Shown in pieces: positions 7,347 to 16,989 of a stretch of DNA of 64,000 bases (position 1 is the first letter of the stretch; the number at the start of each line of letters is the position of its first letter). A program made the position numbers and the translations under genes. The notes beneath the pieces are model-generated. The model ran no database searches and was not told the DNA's origin. It saw nothing but the letters and a program-made list of their open reading frames with translations. The stretch comes from Methanobacterium_B sp963829125 (GTDB lineage: Archaea; Methanobacteriota; Methanobacteria; Methanobacteriales; Methanobacteriaceae): assembly GCA_963829125.1 (NCBI GenBank), contig CAWHHD010000001.1:124001-188000 (forward strand), given 5' to 3'.

Positions 7347-8204
7347 TCATGCTTTAATTAGAGACACACTAGATCTACATGCCTTGCATTTTCCGCAGAG
7401 ACAGAAATCTGAATCACAATCTGCACAAGTCCATTCACCTTCGTATGTATGTTTTGGATTGTAAATCAAACATTTATTTTTGTGGCAGATGGGACAATAA
7501 TTTAAAAATGTTCCACCGGTTTTAAACCAGCCTTTAGAACATGAATTCCATCCATGAGCTGTTACTGTTCCTGCGTTGGATTTATTCTTAACAGATGCTT
7601 TATGAAAGACTATTTTTAGGCCCTGGGTTGCTATGATTTTCTCAAAAGTTTTCATTCCTATTTTCTTTTTACCAAAATTCACATATTTAGGCAATCGGTT
7701 GTGACTGTTGTAAAACTTCTGTGTCCTTGATAGTCCATCTTTCATCTGTTTCAGATTTATCGGAGAAACAGTGAAAGTAGATAAATACTCTGAATTACCG
7801 TTTCCTGTCTGGTCAATTACACTATTTGCATGAAGAATGAGTTTGTATTTTACTCCTGTTTTTAAAGGAGTTTTAGAAGTAATAGTCAATAAATTCCCTT
7901 TTATAGATTTTTTTATTGGTATAAGAGATTTACCGTTTTTAAGTTCAACCACATTTGATCCAGCATTTACTGTTTCACTGAAGGTTACTTTGATTGGTTT
8001 ACTTTTCAATATTATACTATTACTAGCTGGGTTTACAGCAGTTACTTCAGGATGAATTTGATTTGAAGTGTCAGCTGTGACATTTGTAGCTGATGATGTA
8101 TTGACATTCAAAATTAGTGCTAATCCAAATAACAATAGCACAGATAAAAGTAATTTTCCCTTAATTATACCGCCTCCGTGTCCGGTTCTTCTAAATAACC
8201 CCAA
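7347..8204 (-). CDS. Secreted pseudomurein-binding protein with Ig-like domain and Cys-rich tail
   Basis: 285 residues. A signal peptide or N-terminal anchor covers about 14-40. A bacterial Ig-like (SbsA/Big_5 type) domain runs about 53-146 (VNPAS, KPIKVTFSETV, LKTGVKYKLIL). A pseudomurein-binding repeat follows at about 150-192 (LKQMKDGLSRTQKFYNSHNR). The end, 222-276, holds ten cysteines in CxxC-type pairs (CPIC, CADC, CLCGKCKAC), suggesting metal-binding ribbons. Pseudomurein-binding repeats anchor proteins to the Methanobacteriales wall. The Cys-rich tail is unusual for an extracellular protein. No peptidase domain is present. Confidence 0.8.
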   Translation of the reverse strand: MGLFRRTGHGGGIIKGKLLLSVLLLFGLALILNVNTSSATNVTADTSNQIHPEVTAVNPASNSIILKSKPIKVTFSETVNAGSNVVELKNGKSLIPIKKSIKGNLLTITSKTPLKTGVKYKLILHANSVIDQTGNGNSEYLSTFTVSPINLKQMKDGLSRTQKFYNSHNRLPKYVNFGKKKIGMKTFEKIIATQGLKIVFHKASVKNKSNAGTVTAHGWNSCSKGWFKTGGTFLNYCPICHKNKCLIYNPKHTYEGEWTCADCDSDFCLCGKCKACRSSVSLIKA

Positions 8205-8755
8205 TTATCATTCAGAACAGTGGACATAAATTAAATCACCCACAATCATATATAAATGTTGTGGTTTAAAATACAAAAAAACCCTTTATTAGGGTTCTTT
8301 TTTTAAATTAAAGCGGTCTAAAACGCTTTCATATTTGATAATATGAGGAGAGTAATATACAAAGTTATTTTCAGATAATCGAGCATATTTAAACTCTATT
8401 ACAAAAATAACACACCGAAGAATATTATCTTCAACAAACACTCTACTCTAGAATTTAGAAAAAATAACGCTAAACGAATAAATTTATAATTAAAACATTT
8501 AGATATAATTAATTGTTAAAAATTATTAGTAAAGTTCATTAAATTGAAAATCATTTAATTTAATCCAAATACAGAAGAGGTTTAATTTTGAATTACAATT
8601 TTAAATAAATTTATCAGGCCCGGGATTCTATTATTTTTTGAAACTTTTTTTTAGTGAAATATTAAATAATTGTAATTCACAATCTAATTAATGATTAAAT
8701 TTCAAGTATTTTTGACTTTCAGTAATTCATCACTAATTCTCATGAAGGTGGATTT
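8205..8755. other. 551-base intergenic region with candidate small RNA
   Basis: Between the divergent surface-protein gene and the gene at 8756 no protein frame is convincing. The left part holds two adjacent hairpins (8280-8329, listed separately). On the minus strand a TATA-like AATTATAAAT near 8481-8490 could start a transcript of roughly 180 nt ending at the hairpin terminator. The right part is AT-rich leader for the plus-strand gene. Confidence 0.35.
8280..8329 (-). ncRNA. Two hairpins, the second terminator-like (candidate sRNA 3' end)
   Basis: Read on the minus strand, AAAGCG/CGCTTT (8324-8329 with 8310-8315, 8-nt loop) is followed by AACCCT/AGGGTT (8291-8296 with 8280-8285, 5-nt loop) and then seven T. 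This is the form of an intrinsic terminator, but no protein gene ends here on either strand. The second hairpin also has a T-run on the plus strand. A short non-coding transcript is the simplest explanation, but it is unproven. Confidence 0.35.
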
Positions 8756-9241
8756 ATGTACAAGATCCTAGGTTACAGCAGTGGTATTTACAGATTTGAC
8801 GAGCTGATAGAGTTTGTTGAGGATTCTGGAGGAATAGTTTTAAATAGAGATGAATTCCATATCAGTCGTGGATCTTATTTCATTTCCCAAGAGGTACATG
8901 TGATAATAGTTATACCCGAAGAAGCATTAGATGATCTTAAAAATTTTGCAAAAGAGTTGAAAGGAGATATAGAAGAATTAGAAGTTGAAGAAGAACAAAA
9001 AATTGCCGTTATATCTGTTATACCCGTATACGATATTTTAAGTCATGTTGGATCCTGGGTTAATATTGAAACCTTGGAAGAGATGGTGGAATATCCGAAA
9101 ATTACCGACATTTGTCAGGAATTTGAAGGTTTTTCATGTACAGAAGATATTGAAAAAACACTTGATGCAATGTGCAGAATGGAAATTGCAGAAAACAGGA
9201 TATCCTCTGGAAATAGCGAGTATCGTGTTAAAAAAAGATAA
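8756..9241 (+). CDS. Conserved-looking hypothetical protein
   Basis: A soluble 161-residue protein without signal or membrane segments. AAGGTGG lies seven bases before the ATG. The fold looks like two alpha/beta halves: residues 1-85 with alternating strands and an acidic helix (LKNFAKELKGDIEELEVEEE), then a C-terminal helical part with two Cys (FSCTEDIEKTLDAMCRM). The tail (MEIAENRISSGNSEYRVKKR) looks like a small winged-helix edge. I do not recognise the family. It heads a group of small plus-strand genes running towards the glycan locus. Confidence 0.6.
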   Translation: MYKILGYSSGIYRFDELIEFVEDSGGIVLNRDEFHISRGSYFISQEVHVIIVIPEEALDDLKNFAKELKGDIEELEVEEEQKIAVISVIPVYDILSHVGSWVNIETLEEMVEYPKITDICQEFEGFSCTEDIEKTLDAMCRMEIAENRISSGNSEYRVKKR

Positions 9242-9306
9242 CTCTAAACTTAATTGATTAAAAGCAAGGGGTTTATTATCTATTAATTAAATAAGGAGAT
9301 GGATAA

Positions 9307-9516
9307 ATGAATAAAAACAGTACACCCATTAATAGAGTATATGCTAGCATTGTTGTGGTTTTTGGATGGCTCATCTTTTTATCATTATGGCTTTTCTACT
9401 ATGCATCCAGTTTCGGGATAATTCAAAATATTGGTGTTTTACTGGCATCTATCGTTGTGGTGGGTATGGGTGAAGTTTTGATATGGGTTCCATGGGCAAT
9501 GAAACAGAGCGAATAG
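9307..9516 (+). CDS. Small two-helix membrane protein
   Basis: 69 residues with two membrane segments (about 11-33 and 37-60: VYASIVVVFGWLIFLSLWLF and IQNIGVLLASIVVVGMGEVL). A GGAG site lies before the ATG. It lies between two other small genes on the same strand and is followed by a DUF131 membrane protein. Function is unknown. Confidence 0.6.
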   Translation: MNKNSTPINRVYASIVVVFGWLIFLSLWLFYYASSFGIIQNIGVLLASIVVVGMGEVLIWVPWAMKQSE

Positions 9517-9641
9517 ATATTGATATCTTTTATAAATTAGAAAATTTAAATCAAAAAACTGTATTTTATCCATTATTTGGAATATTTGAAATTTAAAGAT
9601 AATATTTTAATCCACAGGAGAATAAAGAATGTTTAAAAGAC

Positions 9642-9908
9642 GTGGTTCTATTGGTTGACTACAACTCAATTATTTTATTAGGTTTTGCAGTGGTAATCTT
9701 GGGCATCCTATTAATATTTGTTGGAACTGCATTACAATCGTCTTCAAGTTCTTCCAAGACCGAGGTGCATACGAGTGGAGTGATATTGATAGGTCCCATC
9801 CCAATAATATTTGGTAATGATAAGGGACTTCTTTTGATTGGAGTTATATTTGCAATTGTACTCATGATACTGGCCTACTTCCTATTTTACAGGGGAGCCA
9901 TCTTATAA
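9642..9908 (+). CDS. DUF131 / TIGR00304 family membrane protein
   Basis: 88 residues with two membrane helices flanking a loop ending in GVILIGPIPIIFGNDKG, the signature of the archaeal DUF131 (TIGR00304) family of unknown function. The start is awkward. GTG 9642 or TTG 9651 are available, while the ribosome binding site AGGAG (9616-9620) is placed for an ATG at 9629 in another frame that stops at 9658 after nine codons. Either a frameshift removed the original N-terminus or the short frame is a coupled leader. Confidence 0.7.
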   Translation: MVLLVDYNSIILLGFAVVILGILLIFVGTALQSSSSSSKTEVHTSGVILIGPIPIIFGNDKGLLLIGVIFAIVLMILAYFLFYRGAIL

Positions 9909-10052
9909 TAATTCACCCAATAAAACTTATATACCTCCAGATAATATTAAGAACAGTTAAAATTTCTTTTAAGATTTAAAAAGATAAGAATAATAAATTA
10001 TATTATAATTATGTTCACAGAGAATTCTAATATATATCAAGAGAGTGATGAA

Positions 10053-11180
10053 ATGAAAATTTCTATTGTTATACCGGCCCTTAACGAAGAGGGAATAGTG
10101 GGAAAAACTGTCCGATCAGTACCAGTGGACAAGTTAAATAAACATGGATTAGAAACAGAGATTATTGTGGTTGATAATGCATCCACAGACAACACAGCAA
10201 AAGAAGCTGAAGAAGCCGGTGCACGAGTAGTATTAGGTTCAAAAAGAGGTTATGGAAATGCTTATCTTGTTGGTTTCAATGAAGCTGAAGGCGATATAAT
10301 TGTTATGGGAGATGCTGATGGCACTTACCCATTTGAAATTACATATGAATTTATACAACCGATCATCACTGGAGAAGCAGATTTTGTTATGGGATCCCGC
10401 CTTAAGGGAGATATCAAGGAAGGTGCTATGCCCGCCCTTCATCGATACATAGGAAACCCTTTATTAACATGGGTTCTGAACAGATTGTTTGGTGCTGGAA
10501 TATCTGATGCCCATTGTGGAATGAGGGCCATTAAAAAAGAGACGTTGGACGACTTACATCTTAAAAGTGGAGGTATGGAATTCGCATCAGAGATGGTAAT
10601 AGAAGCCGCTCGAAAAAATGTTAAAATAGCAGAAATTCCCATTACATACTATCCACGTGAAGGCGAATCAAAGCTAAGTTCATTAGATGATGGATGGAGA
10701 CATCTAAGATTTATGATGCTCTACAGACCCACACCCTTCCTTCTCGGACCTGGATTATTGGCACTGGCAGTGGGTATAATATTAACATTAACAGTTGCAT
10801 TACAGGGCCAATCCAGATTACACACTCTTATTTTAGGAAGTTTGCTTTTAATAATAGGTTATCAAATGTTGCTAGCATGGATACACTTCGGTGCATTTGG
10901 AGCAGTTTATGGTTTCTCAAAGAGTTCGGGTATTGTAAATAAGATCATGAGCTATCATTCCCTTGGAAGGGAGTTAAGTGTTGGCCTCATACTACTCGCA
11001 GTAGGAGTTGTAGGTGGTCTTTATGTTTTGTACAGTTGGAGTGCAGTTGGATATGGGTCTCTTTACCAGATACAGTACGCTATGATGGCATTGATTCTAT
11101 CCATTCTAGGGATCCAGACCATCTTCAGCGGAATGTTCTTAAGTCTTATGTTACTTGCCAACGATTACAAATCTGAATAA
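10053..11180 (+). CDS. GT2 polyprenyl-phosphate glycosyltransferase (DPM1-like) with membrane tail
   Basis: Residues 1-220 are a GT-A family 2 domain: MKISIVIPALNEEG nucleotide-binding start, VVDNASTDNT, a DAD metal-binding motif in MGDADGTYP, and a CGMRAIKK acceptor-side motif typical of dolichol-phosphate mannose/glucose synthases. Residues 230-375 contain four membrane helices. The start is ATG 10053 (GAGAGTGATGAAATG), not ATG 10011. It should load a sugar from a nucleotide donor onto a lipid phosphate for use outside the membrane, for example by the DUF2206 proteins. It opens the plus-strand arm of the glycan locus. Sugar identity is unknown. Confidence 0.85.
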   Translation: MKISIVIPALNEEGIVGKTVRSVPVDKLNKHGLETEIIVVDNASTDNTAKEAEEAGARVVLGSKRGYGNAYLVGFNEAEGDIIVMGDADGTYPFEITYEFIQPIITGEADFVMGSRLKGDIKEGAMPALHRYIGNPLLTWVLNRLFGAGISDAHCGMRAIKKETLDDLHLKSGGMEFASEMVIEAARKNVKIAEIPITYYPREGESKLSSLDDGWRHLRFMMLYRPTPFLLGPGLLALAVGIILTLTVALQGQSRLHTLILGSLLLIIGYQMLLAWIHFGAFGAVYGFSKSSGIVNKIMSYHSLGRELSVGLILLAVGVVGGLYVLYSWSAVGYGSLYQIQYAMMALILSILGIQTIFSGMFLSLMLLANDYKSE

Positions 11181-11199
11181 ATTCTGAGGTTGAGTCTGG

Positions 11200-12342
11200 A
11201 TGAAAATCGCCTTTATTTATGATGCAGTTTATCCATGGGTTAAAGGAGGAGCTGAAAAAAGGGTTTATGAACTGGCTATCAGGCTAGTTCAACGCGGACA
11301 CGATGTTCACTGGTACTCACTTGGTTGGTGGTGGCCAGAAAATGGAGAAACTGACATGGTGATGGACGGTATTCATCTTCATGGCGTATCTAATCCTGTG
11401 GAACTTTATTCTGAGGATAGAAGATCCATAAAAGAAGCCCTTATTTTTAGTTTGAAACTTTTAAATCCATTAATGATGGAGGATTATGATGTGGTGGACT
11501 GCCAGGGATTTCCCTTTTTCTCATGTTTTACAGCAAAAATACATTCAGTAGTAGGGAAATCTAAACTCATAATCACATTACATGAGGTTTGGGGAGATTA
11601 CTGGTATACATATCTTGGTAAACCTGGTATATTTGGAGTTATAGTTGAAAGGGCGATGTTGAGTTTAACAGATAATATCATAACTGTATCATCCAAAACC
11701 AAGAAGGATCTTAAAAATATAAAAAAATCTGAGAATTCAATAATAATTCCCAATGGCATAGATTTCGACCATATAACAGAAATAAAAGCTTCAAATGAAA
11801 GATCAGATCTTATCTTTGCGGGTAGATTAATTAAAGAAAAGAATGTGGATATTTTAATTAATTCAATATCACGAATAAAGGAAAAATTTCCTGATATCCG
11901 TTGTCTGATAATTGGAGACGGACCAGAAAGAGAAAAACTGGAAGAATTAACAGTTGGACTTCAATTAACCGACAATGTTATTTTTAAAGGCTTTATGGAA
12001 AATTATGATGATCTCATTGGATATATGAAATCGTCTAAGGTTTTTGTATTACCCTCAATTAGAGAAGGCTTTGGAATTGTAGTGATTGAAGCCAATGCAT
12101 GTGGACTTCCAGTAGTTGTTGTTGACCATGAAATGAACGCTGCAACTGATTTGGTTGTGGACGGTGTTAATGGTATAAAATCAGGTCTTGAAGTGGATGA
12201 GATGGCCGATAATATAATCAAATCTCTTGATAGTAGTGATAAATGTAAGGAAAAATGTATTGAGCTTTCCAGGAAATACGACTGGAACAAGATTGTGGAT
12301 TCACTTGAAAAAGTTTACAACGATACAGTTGAGAACTTTTAA
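11200..12342 (+). CDS. GT4 family glycosyltransferase
   Basis: 380 residues with the GT-B fold. The N-terminal domain starts MKIAFIYDAVYPWVKGGAEK, with the GGAE acceptor loop. The C-terminal donor domain has IFAGRLIKEKNVDILI and the E-x7-E motif in REGFGIVVIEANACG. It lies 19 bp after the DPM1-like gene, so it is co-transcribed. It should add a sugar from a nucleotide donor to a lipid-linked or glycan acceptor at the cytoplasmic membrane. Donor and acceptor cannot be read from sequence. Confidence 0.85.
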   Translation: MKIAFIYDAVYPWVKGGAEKRVYELAIRLVQRGHDVHWYSLGWWWPENGETDMVMDGIHLHGVSNPVELYSEDRRSIKEALIFSLKLLNPLMMEDYDVVDCQGFPFFSCFTAKIHSVVGKSKLIITLHEVWGDYWYTYLGKPGIFGVIVERAMLSLTDNIITVSSKTKKDLKNIKKSENSIIIPNGIDFDHITEIKASNERSDLIFAGRLIKEKNVDILINSISRIKEKFPDIRCLIIGDGPEREKLEELTVGLQLTDNVIFKGFMENYDDLIGYMKSSKVFVLPSIREGFGIVVIEANACGLPVVVVDHEMNAATDLVVDGVNGIKSGLEVDEMADNIIKSLDSSDKCKEKCIELSRKYDWNKIVDSLEKVYNDTVENF

Positions 12343-12396
12343 ACTGTACTTCATAAAAATTTATAATATATATCCCAATTAAAAGGTTTAGATGAT

Positions 12397-13512
12397 ATGA
12401 AAATTGTTCAAACACCTGTAAGGTTCTATCCATTCACTGGTGGGGTGGAAAATTATGTTTATTACATGTCCAAGGAACTGGTAAATCTGGGTCATGAAAT
12501 TAAAGTGATCTGTGCCAATGAACCACCATCCAAAAAGGAAGAGACAGTGGATGGTATCAAAATAAAAAGACTTTATTACATGGCTAAAATTGCAAATACA
12601 AATATAACCCCTGGATTTCCACTTGCACTGTCTAGAGAAGACTGTGATATTATTCATACCCACATTCCAACACCTTGGAGCGCAGACTGGAGTAGAATTA
12701 TATCTAAATTTAAGAAAAAACCATTGGTTGTTACATATCACAACGATATCATTGGAACGGGCTTTGCTAATCGTATTGCTAATTTTTATAATTCGACTGC
12801 TCTTATATCACTTTTAAATGATGCTGATAGAATAATTATAACCCAACCAGATTATATTAAATACTCACTTTATCTGGATAGATTCGAGGATAAGATTGAT
12901 GTTATACCTAACGGAGTTGATGTGGAAAAATTTAAACCCATCAACATACCAAAACAAAAAAATACTCTGTTTTTCCTGAGTCTTTTAGACGAATTCCACA
13001 GATATAAAGGACTTGATTACCTTATTAAATCGTTAGAAATAGTTAAAAGAATAATTCCTGATGTTAAATTAATTGTTGGTGGAAAAGGAACATTGTTAGA
13101 ATATTACCGTAAAATGGTTGCCGATGCTGATCTCGCTGAAAATGTTGAATTCCATGGTTTTATCCCTGAAGAGAAAATTGTGGAGTACTACAACGATGCG
13201 AGTATATTTATTCTTCCATCAATTTCATCGAAACAGGAAGGTTTTGGTATTGTTGTTTTGGAAGCAATGGCCTGTAAAACACCTGTAATAAGCACCGAAA
13301 TTGTTGGTGTGGCTGCAGATGTAAAAAAAAGTAATTCTGGTATAATAGTCCCGCCTAAAGATGTTGATAAACTTGCAGAGGCAATCATAAGGATTTTAAT
13401 GGATGAAAATTCTGAAATAATGGGAATCAACGGACGAAAACTTGTAAAAGATAAGTATACATGGTCAGGAATTGCTGAAACGACCGAAAAACTTTATAAT
13501 AAATTGATATAA
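12397..13512 (+). CDS. GT4 family glycosyltransferase
   Basis: 371 residues, GT-B fold: FTGGVENYVYYMSKEL acceptor loop, DVIPNGVDVEKF hinge, then the E-x7-E motif in QEGFGIVVLEAMACKTPVI. A short six-residue insert precedes that motif (SISSKQEG). It follows the previous GT4 gene by 54 bp and is the third consecutive transferase on the plus strand. Specific substrate unknown. Confidence 0.85.
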   Translation: MKIVQTPVRFYPFTGGVENYVYYMSKELVNLGHEIKVICANEPPSKKEETVDGIKIKRLYYMAKIANTNITPGFPLALSREDCDIIHTHIPTPWSADWSRIISKFKKKPLVVTYHNDIIGTGFANRIANFYNSTALISLLNDADRIIITQPDYIKYSLYLDRFEDKIDVIPNGVDVEKFKPINIPKQKNTLFFLSLLDEFHRYKGLDYLIKSLEIVKRIIPDVKLIVGGKGTLLEYYRKMVADADLAENVEFHGFIPEEKIVEYYNDASIFILPSISSKQEGFGIVVLEAMACKTPVISTEIVGVAADVKKSNSGIIVPPKDVDKLAEAIIRILMDENSEIMGINGRKLVKDKYTWSGIAETTEKLYNKLI

Positions 13513-13707
13513 TAACATTTAATAATATAGAATATTCTTTCTGTTTTAACATAAGCCTAAAAGAATAACAGAATTATCAACAATTTAAAATTATATTAAT
13601 TATTACTAAGCTATCCGAGTATTGTTCATGTTAATCCTTTTTATATATAAACTGTCCAATGATATTTATAAAATATAAAAAAATAGTGATTAGAGGAGAA
13701 TTAATTA

Positions 13708-15876
13708 ATGTTAAATTCGATTAAAAAGTTTCAAGCCAAAGAATGGTTTATCATTACAATTTTATTGTTGTTTATAACAGATCTAGTTATAATATTGGAT
13801 CTGCCATTATTAAGAGATATTATACCATTTTTGTTCTTTACCATTGTTCCCGGATTTCTCATCATATCCATATTAAAGCAGAACAAAATCGAATTTTTAA
13901 TAAAAACCCTTTTATCCGTTGGTCTGAGTATATCTGCACTTCTTGCAGTTGGACTGTTACTCAACAGTTTTTATCCTGTTTTAGTGAAGCCTTTATCATT
14001 GACACCCCTTCTATTATCATTAAACATATTACTTTTAATTTTAACCATTTTTGCTTATCAAAGAAATAAAAATGATTTCAACACTTCTTTAATCTTCAAT
14101 CTTAATTTTAAACTGGGTGATAAATTATTGTCCCCATTAATATTTCCTCTTTTATTCCCGTTGATGGCAGTTCTTGGAACATATCTCATGAATACCTCGT
14201 TAAACAACTTTATTATATTAACCATGCTATTTTTGATTCCTGCATATGTTGTAATAATTGCATATCTAAGAGATAGAGTACATCCTGTAACATACCCGGT
14301 TGCTCTTTTCATGATGGGGTTGGGTTTAATTTTAATGCACGCCCTCACATCAACACATATAATTGGTAGAGATGTTCATCAGGAGTTCTATTGTTTCCAG
14401 TTAACACTTGCAAATTTCCACTGGAATATCTATGATTATTACAACCCTTACAATGCTTGTCTGAGCATTACCATACTTCCAACAATTTATCAGGTCATTT
14501 CAAACATGAACCCCGAATATGTTTTTAAACTTATATTTGGATTGTTGGGTAGTGTACTACCCTTAATGGTATACACAGTAGCTAAGAAATATCTAAACCG
14601 AAAATTTGCCTTCTTTGCATCTCTCCTCTTTGTGTTCCAGGTTTTTTTTATCGATATTGTTGGTGCTGTAAGACAGGAAGTAGCTATAATCTTCTTTTTC
14701 TTGGCTGTAATTGTGATCTTTGACTGTTTTGGAGAAAAGAAGTTTGAAAAATCATGGTTAAAGAAATTACTTTTCCTAATTTTTGTATCTTCAATGGTTG
14801 TAACCCACTATGCAACGTCTTACGTTGCATTTGCTTTACTGGTTCCAATTTTACTTTTACCATTTCTTAAGAGTTTATATCTCGAAAGGAAGTTTAATCC
14901 TGTTAACTTTGAGGTTTTAATCATTTACTTTTTAATCATACTTTTATGGTTCATAGTATATGCCAAAGTGCAATTTTTAGCGGGATCTGAAGTAATTCAA
15001 TCAACTGTTGCTGCCACAGCTGCAGCTACGGGTATTGGTGGGGGTAATGAGGCCTTCATGAATTCTAGGGAGGGTACTGTGTTAAGTATTTTGGGATTTG
15101 GAATAAAAAATATTCCAAACTTGATAGCAGTAGTAGTGAATGATCTGATATTCTTGACGATGGGAATAGGATTGTTAACACTTTTAGTAAAGTATAGGAG
15201 GATATTAAAGCATAAAACTGTGTACGTCTACGAGGGAATAAGAACCTTGGACTCTAAACTTGTGTTAGCTGGACTACTATCGGTAACTTTATTGGCCATG
15301 TTCATAATCCTACCATCTGTATCCTTCTTCTATGGTTCTGACAGGCTTTTTTTCCAGCTTTTGATCTTCACAGTTCCAATCTTTATAATTGGAGCAGATA
15401 AGATTGCAGAAATTCTGAATAAAATAATTAAAAAACCCGATCTTAAAGTTGGATTGATACTGGTTCTATTGATATCTCTCTTTATATGTAACACCCACCT
15501 TCAATATGAGTTCACAGGTATTCCTTTCTCACCAGAATATGATAAAATTGGGATAACACGTGGTGAACTGTATATCTACAATGGTGAGCTTGCAACTGCC
15601 AAGTGGATTGGAACTTACAGAGCAGATGATATCAGAACATATTCCGATGCAGTAGGCTTTACCCGTCTTTTCATGTCAGATGTAAAAACCAACGTGGTGG
15701 GTATAAACTTCAACAACAAGACCATTGACGGATACATCTACATGGGTAACGCCAATGTTAACGAGGGCAAATTTTATGATACTATTGATCACCAGGTAAC
15801 AACTCAAAGGTTCAATTATTTCTTTAACAACAAAAGCAGGATATTTGATGATGGATATGGAGAAATTTGGGCTTGA
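13708..15876 (+). CDS. DUF2206 large membrane protein, GT-C-like (paralogue 1)
   Basis: 722 residues with about 14 membrane helices and a soluble C-terminal end of about 120 residues. The first long outer loop has RDVHQEFY, an acidic D..E pattern like the catalytic loop of GT-C transferases. Its counterpart in the second DUF2206 protein of this window is WDIQNEYY, and both share a H-Y-(A/S)-T helix start (VVTHYATSY, VVSHYSTAY) and an IFDDG near-terminal motif. I infer a polyprenyl-phosphate-sugar-dependent transferase on the outer face of the membrane. GAGGAG precedes the ATG. The family is formally uncharacterised. Confidence 0.75.
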   Translation: MLNSIKKFQAKEWFIITILLLFITDLVIILDLPLLRDIIPFLFFTIVPGFLIISILKQNKIEFLIKTLLSVGLSISALLAVGLLLNSFYPVLVKPLSLTPLLLSLNILLLILTIFAYQRNKNDFNTSLIFNLNFKLGDKLLSPLIFPLLFPLMAVLGTYLMNTSLNNFIILTMLFLIPAYVVIIAYLRDRVHPVTYPVALFMMGLGLILMHALTSTHIIGRDVHQEFYCFQLTLANFHWNIYDYYNPYNACLSITILPTIYQVISNMNPEYVFKLIFGLLGSVLPLMVYTVAKKYLNRKFAFFASLLFVFQVFFIDIVGAVRQEVAIIFFFLAVIVIFDCFGEKKFEKSWLKKLLFLIFVSSMVVTHYATSYVAFALLVPILLLPFLKSLYLERKFNPVNFEVLIIYFLIILLWFIVYAKVQFLAGSEVIQSTVAATAAATGIGGGNEAFMNSREGTVLSILGFGIKNIPNLIAVVVNDLIFLTMGIGLLTLLVKYRRILKHKTVYVYEGIRTLDSKLVLAGLLSVTLLAMFIILPSVSFFYGSDRLFFQLLIFTVPIFIIGADKIAEILNKIIKKPDLKVGLILVLLISLFICNTHLQYEFTGIPFSPEYDKIGITRGELYIYNGELATAKWIGTYRADDIRTYSDAVGFTRLFMSDVKTNVVGINFNNKTIDGYIYMGNANVNEGKFYDTIDHQVTTQRFNYFFNNKSRIFDDGYGEIWA

Positions 15877-15896
15877 ATTAATTATCTAGTATTTAA

Positions 15897-16892
15897 TTAA
15901 TTTATCTCGTCTATTAACTCATGAAAGACCTTTTTAAATTCTTTTGATTGTGTTTCTTGATTGTAGTTTGAGCTGATCTCTTTACACTTTAAAGAAACAT
16001 TTTCTTTCCATTTTTTGTCTTGATTTTCTATATCAAGAATTTTTTCTGCAACCCTTTCAGGTTGGTTATTTTTTAAAATTAGGCATTCAAGTCCATTTTC
16101 TTTCAAAATATCTGATTGACCAACATTTTCAGTGATTAGTGGTATGAGTCCTGAGGACATTGCTTCAAAAACTGTAACTGGACATGAATCAAAATCAGCA
16201 GGATGCACGTACATTGAACACTTTTTAAAATATTTATCAAGATTTTCCTGGAAACCTTCCTTGTGAAGCCAGTTATAGTCTTCTCCTATTTTATCAACAC
16301 ACGATCCAACAAGGTAAAGATTGTGCTTGTAGCCCTCATCATTCAATATCTTTACTGCATTCACTAATAGGTCAAAGCGTTTGCACATCTCATGGTTTCC
16401 AATAAATAGCAGATCTTTGGAGTCGAGATCACAGTCTATTTCGAAATTGTTGTGGGAACCATACGGATAAACTGAATATATTGGTTTTTCCCCGTAAAAT
16501 TTGGATGCTATCCTCTTATTCAATGGAGATATTGCTATGTATCCATCAACGTAGGAAAGTAGTAGCTGAACTGTTTTTCTTTTTAGATAATTCATTTTTG
16601 GTAAATCATATAGAAGAGTATCTGCAGATAACAAAATAATCTTGGTTTTAGAGTTTTTTATCTTTTTTAGGACTGCATGGGGTAATCCTAGACCTCCTTC
16701 AACCAGTATGATATCGTAGCTTGATCTGTCAAACAAGGATTTAATGAGATTTTTAATGATCTCTAGATAATTATCACCGTAACGGTACCAGTTTTTGGTC
16801 ACAGTACCTGCAAATATTCCATGTACCTTGTGAGGTCCCTGATGTGTGAAAAGAATTTTCTTCATATTTTTCCTTTTAATAAAATTATCCAA
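15897..16892 (-). CDS. GT4-like glycosyltransferase
   Basis: 331 residues. The N-terminal half is short and unlike its neighbours (MKKILFTHQGPHKVHGIFAG). The C-terminal half is a GT4 donor domain with LLFIGNHEMCKRFDLLVNAV and the acidic motif region DFDSCPVTVFEAMSSGLIPLI, in which the first Glu of E-x7-E is replaced around DSCP. ATG near 16865 (MKKILFTH) could be the real start, because the preceding nine residues are basic and have no ribosome binding site. It converges with the DUF2206 gene and ends the minus-strand arm of the glycan locus. Confidence 0.75.
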   Translation of the reverse strand: MDNFIKRKNMKKILFTHQGPHKVHGIFAGTVTKNWYRYGDNYLEIIKNLIKSLFDRSSYDIILVEGGLGLPHAVLKKIKNSKTKIILLSADTLLYDLPKMNYLKRKTVQLLLSYVDGYIAISPLNKRIASKFYGEKPIYSVYPYGSHNNFEIDCDLDSKDLLFIGNHEMCKRFDLLVNAVKILNDEGYKHNLYLVGSCVDKIGEDYNWLHKEGFQENLDKYFKKCSMYVHPADFDSCPVTVFEAMSSGLIPLITENVGQSDILKENGLECLILKNNQPERVAEKILDIENQDKKWKENVSLKCKEISSNYNQETQSKEFKKVFHELIDEIN

Positions 16893-16989
16893 TACAAATT
16901 TAATTAAATATTTTATTCAACGCGAACCCATGATTAAACCAGAGCATGATATGATTATTATACGACAGATCTGTTATGATGCAGAATTT

